From Chaetomium olivaceum (Eukaryota; Ascomycota; Sordariomycetes; Sordariales; Chaetomiaceae), in contig JAYWVB010000063.1 in assembly GCA_039881045.1 (NCBI GenBank), positions 62,001-126,000 on the forward strand: a stretch of 64,000 bases of DNA. The letters run 5' to 3'. Every line of letters begins with the position of its first letter. The first letter of the stretch is position 1. A program made the position numbers and the translations under genes. This document shows, in pieces, positions 20,514 to 32,083 of this stretch. The notes below the pieces were generated by a model. The model ran no database searches and had not been told where the DNA came from. It saw only the letters and a list, made by a program, of their open reading frames with translations.

Positions 20514-23500
20514 ATGGTAGCAGGACTCCGACACACCGTGGTCGCCTGCCTCGCCGGCCTCTGCGCCCCGGTAGCTGTGCTAGCCCAGGCCGGCACCACG
20601 CTCACCTTTTCCAACGAAGCCAACGGCCAGGATGGCTTGCTGCTCGCCAGTCCTTCCGCCCCTCCCGCCATTCTCGTCTCTGCCAAGGAGCTGGGACCTG
20701 CCGCCCGCGCCATAAAAGACCTTGCGGCAGACTTCGGCCGTGTCCTCGGCAAAAACGCCACTATCACCGCCACGACCACGCTGCCCCAGAGCGGTGATGT
20801 ACCCGCCATCATCATCGGCACGCTCGGCAGCTCTGAACTGATTGACCAGCTGGTCAAGGACGGGCAGCTCGACGCCACCGCTATCAAGGGCAAATGGGAA
20901 GCGTACGCCTCTCAGATCGTGAACGGCGCTGACGGTAAGCCTGTTGCGCTCGCTATCGCCGGCAGTGATGCTCGGGGCACCATCTTCGGCACCTACGACC
21001 TCTCACAACAAATCGGCGTGTCGCCCTGGCACTACTGGGCCGACGTGCCACCCAAGAAGCGCCAGTATATCTTCGCCCCCACCGTTTCCAAAGTGTACGG
21101 CCCGCCGTCGGTCAAGTACCGCGGCCTCTTTATCAACGACGAGGCCCCCGCGCTCTCCAACTGGGTCACGGGGCGCTTTCCCAAGGGCAGCGGCGGCAAC
21201 TCCTTCACGTCCCCCTTCTACGCCCACGTCCTCGAACTGCTACTCCGCCTCAAGGGCAACTACTTCTGGCCGGCCATGTGGGGCAAGTCATTCTACCTCG
21301 ACGACACCCAGAATGGGCCCTTGGCACACTCATACGGCGTGTTTGTCGGGACCAGCCACCACGAGCCCATGGCGCGGTCCGAAGCCGAGCAGCAGCGCTA
21401 CTGCCAGCCGTGGGACTGGACGCGCAACAAGGCCAACATCCAAAAGTTCATGACCGAGGGTGCCTCCCGCAGCAAAGGGTGGGAGACGCTCTACACGGTG
21501 GGCATGCGCGGTTCGGGGGACGCGGCGTCGCCGACGCTGAATTCGAAGACGCTCGAAGAGGTTATTAAGTGGCAGCAGACGACGCTGGCGAGCACGCTGG
21601 GGAAGCCGCTGAGCGAGATCCCACAGGCGTGGGTTATGTACAAGGAGGTACCGGGGTATTGGCAGAAGGGAATGACCGTGGGCGAGGACGTGACGCTGCT
21701 GTGGACTGACGACAACCGTGGGAATATCCGGCGCGTGCCGACGGCGACGGAGCTGAACCGGAAGGGCGGCTCCGGCATGTACTACCACTTTGATTATGTC
21801 GGCTCGCCGCGCAACTACAAGTGGATCAACACCATCCAGCTGCAGAAGACGTGGGAGCAGATGCATCTCGCGTATGGGACGGGTATTCGTAATATTTGGA
21901 TTGTTAACGTTGGCGATCTAAAGGCTTTGGTACGTTGGTTTGCTCTCTATTTTCAGTTTTCCCTCCCTTGATTTTACTCGAACCCCTGAACCCTAGAGTC
22001 GCCTCGCAGAGGGAATTAGTCACTGACATTTGGCCCCAGGAGCTTCCGCTAGACCACTTCATGGCCATGGCGTACGACATGTCCAAGTTTAGCCCCGGAG
22101 GACACCTGGACCTACCTCGTCGACTGGGCCGCCAAGCAGTTCACGACCGAGGTTGCGGAGACGACGGCGCAGATCATGACGACGTACGGCAAGCTGTGCG
22201 CGCGGCGCAAGTACGAGGACCTCAGCACGCAGTTTGGGTTTAGCACGGCCGAGTACGACGAGGCCGAGGCCAACATGCAAGAGTGGTTTGATCTGCTTGC
22301 CGTCGCCACCAAGACGCACGACAGCCTGCCCGACGACGCGACCAAGACGTCCTTCTGGGAGATGGTGCTGCACCCCGTGCGGGCCGGCAAGAAGGTCTTT
22401 GAGATCTACACCAACGCGGCGCTCGGCCAGCGCTACGCCAACGAAAGGCGGCTGGCCACCAACGAGCTGGCGGAGCGGGCGCGGGCGGCCTTTGAGGACG
22501 ACAAGGCGCTCCAGAAGCAGTTCCACAGCATCCTCGGCGGCAAGTGGAACCACATGATGGACCAGACGCACATCGGGTACAACAACTGGCAGGAACCGGC
22601 GTCCAACTCGATGCCGAGGCTGCCCACGCTACCGAGCGGCGGGACCGGCTTTGGGGTTGGCATTCAGAGCAGCGGCACCACCACCTCGGGCAAGATCACC
22701 ACGCAGCCCATGACGCCGTTCATGCCGCCTGCCGAGAAGCGCTGGGTAGACGTCTTCCTCCGAGCCAAGGCCCAGCTGCAGTACACCATCAAGACCAATA
22801 CCACCTTCGCGAACGTCACCAACGCCGCGGGCACCCTCACCGACACAGGCCCCTCCCAGCTACGCTCGGTAATTACCATCGACTGGGCCGCCGCCCCCGC
22901 AGGCCAGTCCGCCGTCGAACTAACCATCACCTCCGGCAGCACCAACACAGCCGTCATCATCCCGCTCAACAACACCGCACCACCCGCCAATTTCGAAGGA
23001 CACATCGAATCCAACGGCATCGTCTCCATTGAAGCCTCCCACTTCGTCAGCATCCGCCGCCCCTCCAACACCGACGGCAACACCAACACCAACACCACCT
23101 ACGCCACCATCCCTTCCTACGGACGCACCCACTCCGGCGTCAAACTCTGGCCCGTGTCCACCCCGCCGCAACAGCCCAACACCGCCGGCGGCGGCCCCTC
23201 GCTCATCTACCGCTTCCACACCACCACCCGCCCGACCAAACCCATCCGCGCGACAGTGTACCTCTCGGCCTCAGAAAACGCCGACCCTCGCTCCCCAACC
23301 GCTACACCCTCTCCCTGGACAACAACGCGCCCATCACGGTGCAGCCGACGCCGCTGTCGGCGGACGCCGGGGCGGAGCCGGCCGGGTGGGAGACGGCGGT
23401 GACGCGCAACGCGTGGATCACGGAGTCGGATTTGGGAGGGAGCGGGGGGGGGGGTTGGCGGCGCCGGGGGTGCACGAGCTGGCGGTGCGGCTGCTGAATC

Positions 23501-23631
23501 CGACCATGGTGCTGACCAAGGTGGTGCTGGACTTTGGCGGGGTGCGGGCGAGCGAGCTGGGCCCGCCGGAGAGTGCGCGGGTTTGTGCTGGGGGCGTTGT
23601 GGGGGCCGGGGATTGTAGGTTGAATCAGTAG
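20514..23631 (+). pseudogene. Secreted GH115 alpha-glucuronidase, three frame breaks
   Basis: Glycoside hydrolase family 115, enzymes that remove (4-O-methyl)-glucuronic acid from xylan, secreted by plant-degrading fungi. Start ATG 20514; signal peptide MVAGLRHTVVACLAG...AVLAQ. Exon 1 (20514-21929) is open throughout and holds family motifs GTIFGTYDLSQQIGVSPWHY, KYRGLFINDEAPALSNWV, LLRLKGNYFWPAMWGKSFY, GVFVGTSHHEPMARSEAEQQ, YTVGMRGSGD and VTLLWTDDNRGNIRR. A 110-nt intron (21930-22039) is followed by ELPLDHFMAMAYDMSKFSP. The frame then breaks three times: an extra G at about 22097, a missing base at about 23283 (after ASENADP, before LPNRYTLSLDNN), and a missing base in the G11 run at about 23444-23454. 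The last piece ends CRLNQ at 23631. Repaired on paper the length is about 1,000 aa, normal for the family. A homopolymer error is likely for the third break at least. Confidence 0.85.
21930..22039 (+). other. Intron of GH115 gene
   Basis: GTACGT...CCCCAG, 110 nt, phase 0, branch CACTGACAT 16 nt before the acceptor; joins VNVGDLKAL to ELPLDHF. Confidence 0.85.
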
Positions 23632-24543
23632 GTAGGTGGGTGGGTGAGTAGGTATATACTGTACCTAAGTGGAGGGGGGGTTGGTGGGTTGAAGGGGAGG
23701 GAGGATGGGAAGGAAAAAAAGGGAGAGGGATGGAGAGCGGGAAGAGAGTGGAAGGAAGGTATCGTACTTGTAAGATTGAGTTCTCTTGTTTCTGATTAGC
23801 AGCTTGTTAGAAACGTGTCTATTCGTATTAATCTTAGTTCTTTGCCGTGACCGCGAGACCTGCCGCACCATCCATACATAGTTACATACGTAAATAAAGT
23901 AGGTAGTAGTTATTACTTGTCTTTCGTGGCTGGCGATATACGCTCGGTTATTGGCCCGACCATTCATGATTTCTGCATTCATGTTATCGACCAGAGCCGA
24001 CTCATTGTTAAAAATGGGTTTTGCCCTGATTTGTCGACTAGCTACGTATATGGCTGGCCAACTCCTCCCCGTCCTACTGCCCTCCCGTCCCAGCTTGACC
24101 AAGCTAAGCGACGATTCTTTTTAAACAGCGCTAACAAAATCACAAACCACTTGAAAAGCCCCTCGGCTCTCCTGCCGGTGATGACCGCCGCAACCCAAAA
24201 CAAACACCAAACCCCATGTTTTGTCCCAGTACCGCCCAGTTAAAACTAACTCCAGCCGTCATGCGATGTAAATCCGAGAAGCAGAAACAATAAAATCAAA
24301 CAAGATCATCATGCGTAACGAGTCATGCCGTGTATGCCGTGATCCAACGGGAGTCGGCCCCCTGTATGAGGAATGATAATGTGCCGTGGAAACACTAGGT
24401 TGCATAGCGTGTCTCTTTCCGGCCTAGCAATAAGTATGGTGTAAAGCCGTGTCGTAGTATGCAACGGGAGAGCCACGGGTCGATATCGTGGTAATTCGGC
24501 CAGGCCGCGAATGCCCGGGCGGAAGCAGACCGAGATAGACCAT
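23632..24543. other. Convergent 3' spacer
   Basis: Between the GH115 gene (+) and the SP-RING gene (-), which converge. Purine-rich at 23670-23760 and AT-rich with GTAGGTAG motifs after that. No gene seen. Confidence 0.5.
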
Positions 24544-27500
24544 CTAGTCAATCTCGATCACCTCCACCTCTCGCCTTGCCGCCGCAGGTACCTGCACTGC
24601 CTTGCCTTTGGCGGTAGTCGCGGACTGGGATCTGTGCCGCTCTTCCTCGTCACTCTCCATGTCGTCGTCCGCCTCGAGCACGACGGTCCAGCTCCCGTCC
24701 GCCTTCACACGCAAGCACTTAGTGTGCAGCCTGCCTTCTTCCTCCAGCTGTTTCCTGACATTGAGCAAGAACTCGTCGATCGTAGACTGTACGGCCGTGC
24801 ATCTTTGGAGCAGATCGGGCAACGCCATTTATCGGGGTTAGACGGTTCTGCCGGCTCCCGGCAGTCGCACTCCACCTGCCGATGCGAGCACTTAACTAGC
24901 GTTTTCGACGGGCGCGTGTTCAACCAGTTCTCGAGGTCGAAGCACTCCATGTGTGTGCACGTTGCTCCACGGGCGGGGATGTTGAAAATGGTCGAACTGA
25001 AGGGGTCGGCAAGGTCGATCGGCAGATCAGGCGCCTCAAAAGAGACTTCGTCGTCAAGCGACGAGGCCAACCGTTTCTTGATCGTGTTTAGCGTCTGCTC
25101 TTCGTCCGTTACGCCCTGCGACCAAACAGCCTTGACTGCGCTGGAGTGGCTGAGTGTCTCGAGTATCTCGACTGCCAAGTGGCGGATTCTGGTCCGGTCC
25201 CCCTGCTGGCCATGTACAGCAACCAAGAGCACGTTGGTACCGCAGACAATATAGTCCGTGATTTCCGTAGGTTGATCTTTCCCGTTGTGCCGCTGCCTGC
25301 GGACGTCGAGCGCATTGTGGTTCAACGTCATGTGGATGTACGTGGGCCAGTCCACCTCCAATCCCACCCACTCTTCCCTTAACTGGGCCGCTCGAGCCTT
25401 GAACTGTGCAACACCGGATCCGCCATCGGAGCGCGCCATTAAAGTGCTCAACTATTGGCAGAAGGGCTGTGGGGTCCTTTGACTTGGCCGCTACTAGAGC
25501 GAACTGGTCCTCGCTCACATCGAACCGGAACTCGTACATGGTCTTCTTAGGAGCCACGGGAGTGGGCGCAACTGCGAACGATTTCACAGATTGGTAGAAG
25601 CGTTCCGTCTCGTTGCCCTTGATGATCCGCCTCGGGCTGCGGACATGGGCCTGATGCAACGACATCATCACCGATTTGCGATCCGCTGGTTCGTGCGGCC
25701 ACTCTGTTCGCCCAATCGCCGTGCCCTTGAGCGGCAGCAGGCGGTCGCTTGATATCACAGATCGCTGTCGTTGGTGCGCGCTCGCTGAACCTGGATCGTT
25801 GGGGACTGAACCGCTGAGGCTGGCCCAGAATGCGCCATGCCAGCAGCAAAACCCGTCAGAGGCATTGCCGTTTGTACTTGTTGTTGCATCCAGGGGCTAG
25901 ACCGTATTTGTTGCGGTCGAGGGCTTTGCGTGGGTTGGGAGGCATGGGAAGACGGCGTGGTGCCGACTGGCGACTGCACCATGGGCTGGAAGTTGACCTG
26001 CGCGGGACTAGACGTGGCGATTTGCAAGTTTTGAAAATATTGTTGCTGGTTTAGGTGCTGATTTACTTGCTGATGTTGTTGCTGCGGGCGCAGTTGTTGC
26101 CCTTGGTTTAGCGCTTGCTGTTGTTGCCAAACGAATTGTACCGACGGCGGTTGTTGGGTCCACACGTTGCCAACTGCCGGGTGTTGCGGGTTCGGCTGGA
26201 GGGGATTCCGAATATGCGGATTAGATAGCAATGTGTTGGTACCCAGCGATGGTATCTGTGTCGGCCCCGTTGCGGTTGGCGCCTGGGGAGTGGTGTAAGG
26301 GTTTGTCGCGGCCGTAAGTGCTTGAGGTGATGACGGCAGAGTCATATTCGAGAACGACCCAGGGAAGTGATTCGGGACAGAGCAAGGCATGGGAGCCACT
26401 TGGTGCTGTTGTGCGTTCTGCGCAGGAGACATGCGGTTCCGCGGCTGTGCTTGCCCTTGAGTGGATGACCCGGCTTGTTGTTGGAGTGTAGGCGGGCTCT
26501 GCATCGGCGGGGAGCGAAGGTTGGACTGGCCCGGAGCCCGAAATGTTGCTGCCTGGACTGATTGCTTGTAAAAATGGATGAGCCCGGAATTTCGCTGTTC
26601 GATCTCCCCCGCGTGTGTGATGGGCAGCAAGAACTGGTGGTTCTGACCGGCAGCGCAGTGTCTCTGTTGGTCTTCTCGAAACGCCTGTTCCATCGAGCCG
26701 CCAAATTGGCCATCTGGCACACCTAGTCGCCTCCGACAGGCAGTGAAGAGAATGTACTGCAGGACTGGAGAATAGCAACTCAAACGACTCAAAAGCTCGT
26801 CCACAAGAAAGGGGTAGTTTCGCTGAATCGCCGCTACGGCAAGACCCCGTATTCAGTCACCAGGGCGTTCAGAAACCTGGCGATCTGCTGGATGATAGTG
26901 GTGCCATTATTCCACTGATCAAACTGTCCTGCGGGAACAGGGAACCGAGAGAACCACTGCTGGTGTGCCGGCGATATGAGCTCGTTTTTCTTAAGAACAG
27001 TTTCGAGTATCGCGAATGCCTCATCCACGGTCGACTGATCCAGTGGTATGCGCCCACGAATATCTTGCCTGTTGAGAGACCACATGGAAAACAGCTGGTG
27101 CAAAAAGATGAAGAAGCTATCTTCCTTCTTGCACGCCTCCCTGAGGAGCATGATTCTTGGTTTCTCAACGGTGCCGTCGAGCGCCTGTTCACCCCTGAAA
27201 CTTGAACATGCCGTTCCAGAGCTGTAATGAGCGGAGCGGTGCACGCAACCGAAACAGATGCAGTGTTTCTACAAACAGGCATGTTAGCATGACACTATGA
27301 TATCCCCGATTATCTATGCGCCGAACCTACCCAGTGCGCCGTCTTTTTGATGCAGGGCGAGGCGGTCCATGTTCTTGAGAGGTGGCAGGCAAAGGAGTGC
27401 CCCCGTGGCTGATATTCGGGGATTGTATGTTCTGTACGGCCTGGACCCCGTTACTCGGCGGCTGCGATATGTACCCAGGAGCAGGTGTGTGGTTCTCAAC

Positions 27501-27892
27501 CTGACGGGACGGGCCAGCTACCCCTGGTCTCGGGATCTCTTGCACGTCCGGGCTGCCAGATGGGATGTGGACAAATCGGGCGTTGGTGACTGGGTGTGCT
27601 GCCGGAGCCGAGGGCGTTCTGGACCCCATGCTGCGCGCATCGGCGAGGGGCAGGGGATGTCTGGGGGCTATCGAGCAGGTTCGAGAGGGCAGGGCTCGGC
27701 ACGTCGCTTGGGGCGGGTGACGGGAGAACGGCGGGCCTAGGTAAAAGATATGAACGTTAGCTTCGGCGTGCTCTGTCGAAGGTGTGGGGCGGTGAGATAG
27801 CAGAGCGTGTGCGACACAAGCTTACGAGGGCGATGGGAGCGGGGGTTGGCTTACTGTTTCTGCTGTTGCTGCCCCTGTTGCTGCTGCTGCTG

Positions 27893-27933
<41 letters not shown>

Positions 27934-28195
27934 GCTGTTGTTGCTGCTGTTGCTGCTGTTGCTGCTGTTGCTGCTGTTGCTGTTGCTGCTGTTGTTGAAC
28001 GGCCTGTGCGGCAGGCGGTCGAGAGACGGCGAGTCGGGGAGTAATGGGATTCCTTATGGATGCGCCAGAAGTCATCCATGATGGCTGTCGGCCGCCGAGA
28101 AAGGCGTTAGCGGTGGCATTAGAGGATGCGATCTGGCTGTTGGAAGCGGCCGAGGGACGGGGATTCGCGGCCACGCTGGGCTTGGGGGGTGGCAT
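24544..28195 (-). pseudogene. MIZ/SP-RING SUMO-ligase-like protein with polyQ, multiple frame breaks
   Basis: A Siz/PIAS-like protein, the class that acts as SUMO E3 ligase in the nucleus. Exon 1 (28195-27855) starts MPPPKPSVAANPRPSAASNS and contains a polyQ tract of over 30 residues. Exon 2 (27736-27331) is Pro/Ser-rich. Exon 3 (27268-24544) has an alpha-helical part (KPRIMLLREACKKEDSFFIF), a Gln-rich middle, a PINIT-like region (MYEFRFDVSEDQFALVA; MTLNHNALDVRRQRHNGKD) and the SP-RING: TCTHMECFDLENWL followed by KWRCPICSKDARP. The tail is acidic and ends VEVIEID. Frame changes are needed near 27660, 27265-27208 (FKFQG to EQALDG), 26853 (EYGVL to AVAAIQRNYPF), 25752 (TNDSDL to ISSDRLLP), 25425 and 24785 (ARPYSLR to IDEFLLNVRK). 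Every break is a 1-2 nt indel and similarity is well kept between them, which suggests consensus errors as much as gene death. Confidence 0.75.
27892..27998 (-). repeat. CAA/CAG polyglutamine tract
   Basis: Mixed CAA and CAG codons encode over 30 consecutive Gln in exon 1 of the SP-RING gene, followed by PP and two shorter Q runs. The CAA-rich end (27900-27938) is more uniform than the CAG-interspersed end. Confidence 0.9.
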
Positions 28196-29708
28196 CGTAC
28201 TCTACTCTCCACCCAAACGTCTGGTCGCGAAGCGACAGGGGATGTTCGGAGACTGTGGAGTAGAAGTCAATCTCAGGTGCGCAAACGGGCCTTGGGCGAC
28301 AAAGCCGGACGTAGCGGTTGCGAGATTGCGCAAGGCGGCAATGCGCGAGGATCACGCACCATTTGATGGGGAACTTTTAGCTTTGAGGATGTTGTGCAGA
28401 AGGGTCGACCGGTCCAGCGAGCGAGAAGAGGAGGAGCAGGGCGAGCGTGTAAAAACCAGAAGCCAGTGAGTCGAGCTAAAAGTGATGGATGCCCGCACCA
28501 GGGACGGGGAGGGCGTGGCAAGAACGGTGGTTCTCTTCTGCGGAGGGAAGTCGCAGTTTCGCAACCTTGCAGCCAACAGACAAAGCGATGGAAAGGTCCC
28601 TCGTCAACTGGGCCCCACCACAATCTTAAGAAATATGATACAGACTATTTAGGACTCCTAAATCCGTTTGGCATTGAAATAGGTAGGAAATAGGTAGTCC
28701 CGAAGTCTGTTTGAGTAGGAAATGATAAAAGCCGTGTCGATAGTCACGCACTTGATGTTTCCTCATTTATCGTTGGTTTGTTCCGGATGCTGGAACCAAC
28801 GGGATGTTTGGGGTTTCTGGCGATGCCTGTAGTCACACACACCATCGGGAATAGGCTTGCCCAATCAGGTCTTGTGTGTCTCAAGAGCAGGAAAACCGTT
28901 GCATTGGGGCATCCATATTCATGGCCAATGTTGACAACGTAATGTTATCAGTACTATCCATTTCTCGTTTGCACTAAGTAAACTACGCGGTGGATGGCAT
29001 GATACATCTGGTTATTTCCTGACCTACCTTTCGTTTGCAGAAGGTCTTTTTATGAGACGACCTTCAAGATCCTTCCCGGTCGTCAACGGGACCGTGCCGC
29101 AGGAGCACAGGGATGAGGACCAAGACTATCGATCTGCGGTTGGAGCAGGGGTTGGTGGGGAATACTCCGAGACGGGTAACACAACCACATTTTCACTGTG
29201 GGTGTTTAGTTTCTCGCATTCGATTCCCAGTAAGGGCGTAGGTAGAGTACGTTCTAAAGGAGTGGTTCGGATAGTGGTTGTCAGAAGGACGTTTCGTATC
29301 TACCTTACCTTACCTTATCATTCCCTGTTTGTGATGCTGCTGTGACACATCCATTTCACTTCCAGAATTAAAAGTACAGCGATGATCGGATGGACGGTTG
29401 CATGGAGCCTTCTGGACCCTGCCTGGGCCGCTGCTCCCAGGGGTTACCTCCAGAAGAAGCGGGGTCAGCTTCTCCCAAACGCGAATTGGATGACACCGGC
29501 GCTGCAGCAGGGCTACCCGTGTGCCAAGGTGGGGCTTGGCCTGAAGCTGCTGCAAGCGAGAGCCAAAGGAAGAAAAAAAAAGTTTCAAGCAGCAATCACA
29601 GCGCGCAGCCCCAGATCGCAGCCGAAGCGCAAACTCAACGCCCGAACACAACGCCCGAACAAAACCCAACCCCCACCACCCGTCTAAGGTCGGATCGCAA
29701 CAACAGAA
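28196..29708. other. Divergent promoter region, SP-RING gene / UTP15
   Basis: About 1.5 kb between the divergent SP-RING gene (-) and UTP15 (+). It includes CCTTACCTTACCTTATC near 29302, another TACC-type spacer motif. A frame over 29390-29911 encodes KRELDDTGAAAGLPVCQ but overlaps the UTP15 start in another frame, and I do not call it. Confidence 0.5.
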
Positions 29709-31379
29709 ATGGCGGCAGAAGTGCTACCGTTGGCACAGGTGAAGCTGCCATCGGGGCCCAGCCCCGTCACAGCCGAGCAGCGGTATTGGAGGTCGTTCAA
29801 GAATCAGAAATCCCACACATCGACGGCGTCATGGCCCATCTCCCACATCAGTTTCCCTACGGCGGGCGCGGCACAATCGAATTCTCTCGTCGCTGCAATC
29901 AAGCTCAATGACTTGTTCGCTGTGACTTCCGGACCCCGTGTCGACATCTTCTCGATCCGCAAGCGCGAGCCGCTCAAGACCATCGGCCGCTTCGACAGCG
30001 AGGCACATTGCGGCGAGATTCGCGCCGATGGCAGGGTGTTGGTTGCCGGCGAAGACTCGGGCAGGATGCAGGTGTTTGATGTGGGCGGTGGAACGCGGGC
30101 CGTGATCCTCAAAACATGGCATATCCACAAGCAGCCCGTGTGGGTGACAAAGTGGTCTCCCACCGAGCTGACGACTCTCATGAGCGCCAGTGACGACAAG
30201 ACGGTTCGGTTGTGGGATCTGCCCTCGAACAACCCGAGCCGCATGTTTACGGGGCACTCCGACTACGTACGCTGCGGCGCATTCATGCCGGGCGGGAACA
30301 GCAACCTGCTGGTGTCGGGATCCTACGATGAAACGGTCCGGGTCTGGGACGCGAGAGCAGCAGGCGGCGCCGTCATGACCTTCAAACACGCCGATCCCGT
30401 CGAACACGTCCTCCCGCTACCGTCCGGTACGACCCTCTTGGCCGCCGCGGGGAGCGCCATCTCCGTGCTCGACCTCGTCGCAGCGAAACCCCTCCGTCTC
30501 ATCACCAACCACCAAAAGACCGTCACCTCGCTCTCCCTCGCGTCTGACGGCCGTCGCGTCGTCAGCGGTAGCTTGGACGGTCATGTCAAGGTGTTTGAGA
30601 CGACCGACTGGAACGTCGTGGCCGGCTCCAAATACCCGAGCCCCATCCTCTCCCTCTCCGTCATCACCGCCGGCGCCGCCCAAGAAGACCGCCACCTCGC
30701 CGTCGGCATGCAGTCCGGCGTGCTCTCCCTGCGCACTCGTCTATCCGGCGCAGCCGCCGAGAAAGCCCGCGACCGCGCCGCCGTAGAAGCCGCGCGCGAC
30801 GTCGGCACCGAAGCCCTCGAGAAGCTCGACGCGCAAAAGGCCAAGCGGAAGCGCGCGGCCATGACCAACAAGTCGATGGACCTGCTCGGCGAGAGCGTCG
30901 ACGTCATCATCCCCACCGACACCCAAGGCGGCGGCGGCGGGGGGGGGGGGCGCGGCGGGCGGCGCGTCAAGCTCAAGCCGTGGCAGCGCAACTTCCGCCA
31001 GGGCCGGTACGCGGCGGCGCTGGACGAGGTCGTCGACATGAGCGACGCGCAGTACCAGCCCGTCACCGCGCTGACCGTGCTCGTCGCGCTGCGCCACCGC
31101 TCCGCCCTGCGCGAGGCCCTCGAGGGCCGCGACGAGATCACCGTGCTGCCGCTCCTCAGGTGGGTCAGCAAGCACATCGCCGACCCGCGCTACCGGAGTA
31201 TCTGTGTCGATGTGTCGTTTCACCTGCTGGATATTTATAGCGAGCATGTCGGCGGGAGCGCTGAGCTGGCCACCTTGTTCCAGGCGCTGCTGGGGAAGGT
31301 GTCCAAGGAGGTGGAGAAGGCGCAGATGGCGATTCAGACGAATGGAATGGTGGAGAGTTTGATGTTTGGGGCGATGTAA
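29709..31379 (+). CDS. UTP15: U3 snoRNP/t-UTP component UTP15
   Basis: WD40 protein of the SSU processome (t-UTP subcomplex), needed in the nucleolus for rDNA transcription and early 18S pre-rRNA cleavage. Single exon, 556 aa, starting MAAEVLPLAQVKLPSGPSPV at ATG 29709. It has the conserved entry RYWRSFKNQK, then WD repeats ending in HKQPVWVTKWSPTELTTLMS, DDKTVRLWDL, HSDYVRCGAF, SYDETVRVWD and GSLDGHVKVFETTDW. The UTP15 C-terminal domain begins at VKLKPWQRNFRQGRYAAALD, followed by ALTVLVALRHRSALREAL and VDVSFHLLDIYSEHVGGSA. Both domains and their order match UTP15 rather than other WD40 proteins. A run of 11 G (about 30940-30950) encodes a poly-Gly linker without breaking the frame, unlike the G run in the GH115 gene. 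The gene is intact. Confidence 0.93.
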   Translation: MAAEVLPLAQVKLPSGPSPVTAEQRYWRSFKNQKSHTSTASWPISHISFPTAGAAQSNSLVAAIKLNDLFAVTSGPRVDIFSIRKREPLKTIGRFDSEAHCGEIRADGRVLVAGEDSGRMQVFDVGGGTRAVILKTWHIHKQPVWVTKWSPTELTTLMSASDDKTVRLWDLPSNNPSRMFTGHSDYVRCGAFMPGGNSNLLVSGSYDETVRVWDARAAGGAVMTFKHADPVEHVLPLPSGTTLLAAAGSAISVLDLVAAKPLRLITNHQKTVTSLSLASDGRRVVSGSLDGHVKVFETTDWNVVAGSKYPSPILSLSVITAGAAQEDRHLAVGMQSGVLSLRTRLSGAAAEKARDRAAVEAARDVGTEALEKLDAQKAKRKRAAMTNKSMDLLGESVDVIIPTDTQGGGGGGGGRGGRRVKLKPWQRNFRQGRYAAALDEVVDMSDAQYQPVTALTVLVALRHRSALREALEGRDEITVLPLLRWVSKHIADPRYRSICVDVSFHLLDIYSEHVGGSAELATLFQALLGKVSKEVEKAQMAIQTNGMVESLMFGAM

Positions 31380-32083
31380 AAGAAGTTGGGAAATGACCTC
31401 GGGAGTTGGAGGTGTGTTGCGTGGAGATGAGGAAGGAGGGGGGGTGCTTACTTTCTTGCATTGCGCCGGCGTTCCTGGTTGGGATTCGGGAAAAAAGAAA
31501 ATTTAGGTTGTGTGGGCGGTGCTGTGTTCTCATGGCAGATTGAAAGAGATAGAATGATACCTACAATGTCATGTCGATGGGCCAGAGTGGGCTGCCAGAT
31601 GTCCTACGTCGTGCCATCATTCGTCGCTTCGATGTGGGTTGTATGTGCACACAATGGCTTCCCATGCAGGCCATTTGTCGCACAATAGTCCATCCGGGGT
31701 CAGATTGAGAACTTGGGATTGAGTGGAATGGAGGTCATTTGCACCGTCATAATCATTACTACGATTCGAACAGGCCCTAGAAGGGGATCCTGACTGCACC
31801 CACTGTGCCGGGCTTCGCCAAAATTGTATATAGAAATTCCAACTCGTCTCCGCTCGTGGTCCAACAGCGGCTTTCTCTCCCGTGTCAGTTTATGTCGCCT
31901 TTTCCCTCCTTGCAGGTATTCGGGCGCCCTAAGAGTGCCAAAGCACAAGATTTCCCAACAACCGCTGCCTGTACATGATCAAAAAAGCCGTGCCCTTGTC
32001 CGAGCTCACTTCCGGATACCCCCCCCACCCCCCCCCAGCAACTCTCATCATCACCAACCGACAGGCGTCAAAGCCCCCGTCTC
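31380..32083. other. Convergent 3' spacer
   Basis: Between the convergent UTP15 (+) and SLT2 (-) genes. It has a C-rich stretch near 32020-32035. No gene seen. Confidence 0.5.

Noticed and set aside
23029..23631. Separate plus-strand gene of 200 codons after GH115
   Set aside because: Only its last 40 codons are protein-like and they continue the GH115 C-terminus; the rest is an antiphase shadow.
27892..27998. CTG/GTT array as a possible CRISPR-like or satellite array
   Set aside because: It is a simple trinucleotide run encoding polyQ in frame; no spacers and no unit structure above 3 bp.
29390..29911. Plus-strand frame just before and over the UTP15 start
   Set aside because: Overlaps a well-supported gene in another frame; the only protein-like stretch is short and lacks similarity.
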